NCBI RefSeq assembly: GCF_051201015.1 | Contig: NZ_JBPEHI010000002.1 | DNA length: 64,000 nucleotides | Reading direction: 5' to 3' (one strand) | DNA from: Petrimonas sulfuriphila | Lineage (GTDB): Bacteria; Bacteroidota; Bacteroidia; Bacteroidales; Dysgonomonadaceae | Shown here: positions 63,101-64,000 of the stretch, one piece after another | Layout of the letters: every line of letters starts with the position of its first letter | Position numbering within the stretch: the stretch's first letter is position 1 | The notes under the pieces: generated by a model | What the model was told of the DNA's origin: nothing | The model's database searches: none | Seen by the model: only the letters and a program-made list of their open reading frames with translations | Program-made: the position numbers and the translations under genes

Positions 63101-63872
63101 TCTGCCAGCTAAACAGGCTTGTTATAAGCTGCTTCCATACCGGAACAGCCTTTACATTCAGATTCATCCCGGCCGCCTGTTCCGCTCTTAGCTTGTTATA
63201 TTCATCCCTTGCTCTTTTTACCTCATCGGCAAACATAGGCAAGTTGTTTGAAATGGCACCGAAGAATATGTTCATCCCGTATGCCATTGACGGAAGCTCC
63301 CTCGCTAACTGCTGAAGCTGAAACTGTAATCCATTGAAGCCGGACTTGTAATTTCCGACGTTCCGCTGGTATCGCATGGATGCTTCTTCCGCTCCCTTTA
63401 GCTCTACCGTTGTCCTTTGTATTTTTTCGAGCAACCCCTGTCCGGCCGCAGCTTCCCGTTCGGCTTGACTCAATCGGTCGTACTCGTAAATAAGTTTTGA
63501 GAGCTGGGCTCGGTATGCCAATATGCTTCCCTCCGCCAAGTCTTGCTTCTTTGATGCGCTGACAAGGTTTTTACCCATGTCGTCAAGCTCTCTCTTTACT
63601 GCCGAAAACTCTTGTATTACGGGCGTGGCATCAGCCCCTTTGGAAAGACCCCTATACTGCTGTTCGAGCTCTTTTGTCCTTTGAATAAGCGTTTCGATAT
63701 AACCCAACTCTTCCTTGGTAGCCTTGTTGCGGGTCGAATTTCCTGTACTTTTTGCATTTACCTTTACTTCAATGTCTTTCAACCGCTCCAAAGCCCTTTT
63801 CTTTATTTCCTCCAATTGCTTCGGGTCGTCCTTGTACAAAATTTCAAAAAATAAGTTTCCGAGTGATGCCAT
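60147..63872 (-). CDS. tail tape measure protein
   Basis: 1241 residues, which would measure a tail of roughly 180-190 nm using the common rule of about 0.15 nm per residue. Coiled coil covers about 15-165 and 200-235. One hydrophobic TM-like segment (256-272, WQTAIIAAVTLLTLYGG) is followed by long helical spacers, a second hydrophobic stretch (about 880-940, GGVTSIGKGVAGLMSGNPLMMAQ) and a helical end. The length, helical content and TM segments are diagnostic. The N-terminal half contains QLARELPSMAYGMNIFFGAI, a feature I associate with Bacteroides-phage tape measures. Confidence 0.9.
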   Translation of the reverse strand: MASLGNLFFEILYKDDPKQLEEIKKRALERLKDIEVKVNAKSTGNSTRNKATKEELGYIETLIQRTKELEQQYRGLSKGADATPVIQEFSAVKRELDDMGKNLVSASKKQDLAEGSILAYRAQLSKLIYEYDRLSQAEREAAAGQGLLEKIQRTTVELKGAEEASMRYQRNVGNYKSGFNGLQFQLQQLARELPSMAYGMNIFFGAISNNLPMFADEVKRARDEYNKLRAEQAAGMNLNVKAVPVWKQLITSLFSWQTAIIAAVTLLTLYGGKLVDMIFKTKSATKAHDAFVKSLRDGNSEYGNAIKDVAKLEGILGNVDGKFITAKDAIDEYNKSIGANIGETDDLNTAIQTLLDKKQEYLNVMFQMAMANSFLAEMQKKASEAAAERQNTDVKWMDKAGEWLRQYSEFAFRPKAFINAMKDGKIASIFGADDEFVLGKREQRAKKAEEEAIELGKSYREALNKGYEMAKKAGIDMLPGGEDEKDEISKSNDPLKERVSLLMEANSLYREWARIVGADKAKVVASAIFPDFNPDTLRAELERIRKTGSKEARIEAAKALTGLDKESIETTLKDAEKQITETVAKWDLFSKLMKESGDVNFSMNAAFGRKIGFKSVLEQLQKEIEAEIKDNRFGLSFDEVIKGGSDRAGGLFGGKTSALVKAYQDESKKLSDESLMRAANLLSTFKNYEQQRKDIIAQGEKDIADLIANGASQEAVDEAAKRMNESLASLEFKEFKDSELWAKAFEDAGRLSSLTMNNIITKLEEFKRTTGRNLPINEFKELMAVLKRLRDENESRDPFSSLADGLRKFAKAAKDAKNATTDIEKQNAADDTQDASIQISNSLNEIDKFAQTTMQTWQALGKMAETFGAGEEVTDSIDSAMEILGGVTSIGKGVAGLMSGNPLMMAQGAAEVVKGISQTLSGIVNIHDKKLDRAIKNSEAEVRKLQSAYNAIEKALGRALGNQMQLVQEQKKNLQLQLKQLEIQKKSEEAKKKSDKDKLADYEDQIKETEEQIRYFSEDAAKDLLSIDLKQWASQLGDSLFDAWKKGEDGAEAFRKTAGELLGQVMNDILKMQILQPMMEDVRKALYGTNGSSGYLGADGVLDEKEMQGLADILMKGEKKSEAYYEALDRLNEYMDKNYGVSLKDKDAKGGLSAGIKGITEDTASLLSSYINGMRADLANQLSLVRKYIENDVPEMTSISKAQLIQLQNIARHTERAATLAGELVDFFNSVSAGTKSLKIK

Positions 63873-63874
63873 AA

Positions 63875-64000
63875 TTATTTGTTGTTACGTTGTTTAAACT
63901 TTTCTATTGCCGAATTTATCTTGTCGGCAGACGGTGCTCCGAACTTCTTCTTGTCGGGTTTGATATACGACACGGGCTTGTCGTTCACAATCAAATCCAG
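63875..64000 (-). CDS. C-terminal end of a phage tail gene (partial)
   Basis: 41 codons plus the TAA at 63875-63877, open to the window edge. The end of the product is acidic/basic (SYIKPDKKKFGAPSADK). Its place directly upstream of the tape measure gene (2-bp gap) suits a tail assembly chaperone or another tail-tube accessory. The start and any frameshift site are outside the window. Confidence 0.6.
   Translation of the reverse strand: MDLIVNDKPVSYIKPDKKKFGAPSADKINSAIEKFKQRNNK

Larger units (their letters stand above)
44842..64000. mobile_element. prophage, left part (integrated at tRNA-Met, runs off the window)
   Basis: Everything from the 3' part of tRNA-Met to the window end is phage-like: integrase, exonuclease, spanin-like protein, tail fibre, endolysin, holin, tail tip, Dit-like, tape measure. 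The structural genes run on the minus strand toward the integrase with 4-bp start/stop overlaps. The long tape measure and tail-tip proteins indicate a long-tailed phage. The chromosomal boundary is probably within the tRNA 3' end (about 44890-44920). The right attachment site, head genes and repressor are outside the window, so the core repeat cannot be verified. Confidence 0.88.

Noticed and set aside
62779..63315. 178-codon plus-strand frame over the tape measure gene
   Set aside because: Ser/Phe/Ala-rich shadow of a Lys/Glu-rich helical protein; no ribosome-binding or promoter context.
1..64000. CRISPR array, rRNA operon or insertion sequence
   Set aside because: No regularly spaced identical repeats, no rRNA-like stretch and no transposase with terminal inverted repeats were seen in the window.

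Overview
The window reads as a chromosomal segment of a Bacteroidota species, most likely order Bacteroidales (a Dysgonomonadaceae/Porphyromonadaceae-like genome such as Proteiniphilum or Petrimonas; the genus is inference). Support comes from the repeated -7 promoter motif TAnnTTTG (often written as CAAAGATA on the opposite strand), the near absence of strong Shine-Dalgarno sites, a CarboxypepD_reg/plug/beta-barrel outer-membrane protein, a NagB-PIG-L fusion, bifunctional RibBA, MutS2-Smr, and the TPR-type hybrid of periplasmic sensor and NarL-like kinase typical of this phylum.

Layout. 0-24.5 kb is mostly housekeeping: a lone tyrosine recombinase, an outer-membrane beta-barrel protein, a secreted protein plus GH29 alpha-L-fucosidase, GtrA, MenA, ProS, a low-molecular-weight phosphatase, DUF454 and HD proteins, tRNA-Gln(CTG), a Dna2-like nuclease-helicase coupled to DgkA, a zinc-ribbon membrane protein, the threonine degradation pair tdh/kbl, rmuC, ribBA, an LptF/G permease, a START-like protein and a dienelactone hydrolase.

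24.5-37.5 kb is the most unusual chromosomal part. It is a minus-strand run of exported proteins: a Yip1 membrane protein, an OmpA-domain protein, two paralogous TPR proteins that end in a Gly-rich beta domain, three small exported helical proteins (one frameshifted), a lipoprotein, and a protein whose 5' end is damaged. A divergent two-component pair (periplasmic TPR histidine kinase and NarL-type regulator) lies beside it. I recognise the individual domains but no described system with this composition. 37.5-44.7 kb returns to ordinary genes: a NagB-PIG-L fusion whose deaminase residues are all substituted, an MFS/POT transporter, MutS2 and a DUF2891 protein.

44.84-64.0 kb is the left part of a prophage integrated at tRNA-Met(CAT). 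Its integrase follows the tRNA on the plus strand. All structural and lysis genes run on the minus strand toward the integrase, ending at a shared terminator at 46.2 kb. Read in transcription order (right to left) they are: partial tail gene, tape measure protein, a beta-solenoid protein, a Dit-like protein, a 2098-residue tail-tip protein, a holin, a lytic transglycosylase endolysin, a tail fibre with an SGNH esterase and a 21-residue repeat solenoid, a lipobox-plus-C-terminal-TM protein that looks like a unimolecular spanin, and a DEDDy exonuclease with a zinc ribbon. A lipoprotein gene with its own promoter and terminator sits on the opposite strand in the late region and looks like a lysogenic-conversion gene. 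The long-tailed, tape-measure architecture indicates a siphovirus-type (or possibly myovirus-type) phage. The head genes, lysis/lysogeny switch and attR lie outside the window.
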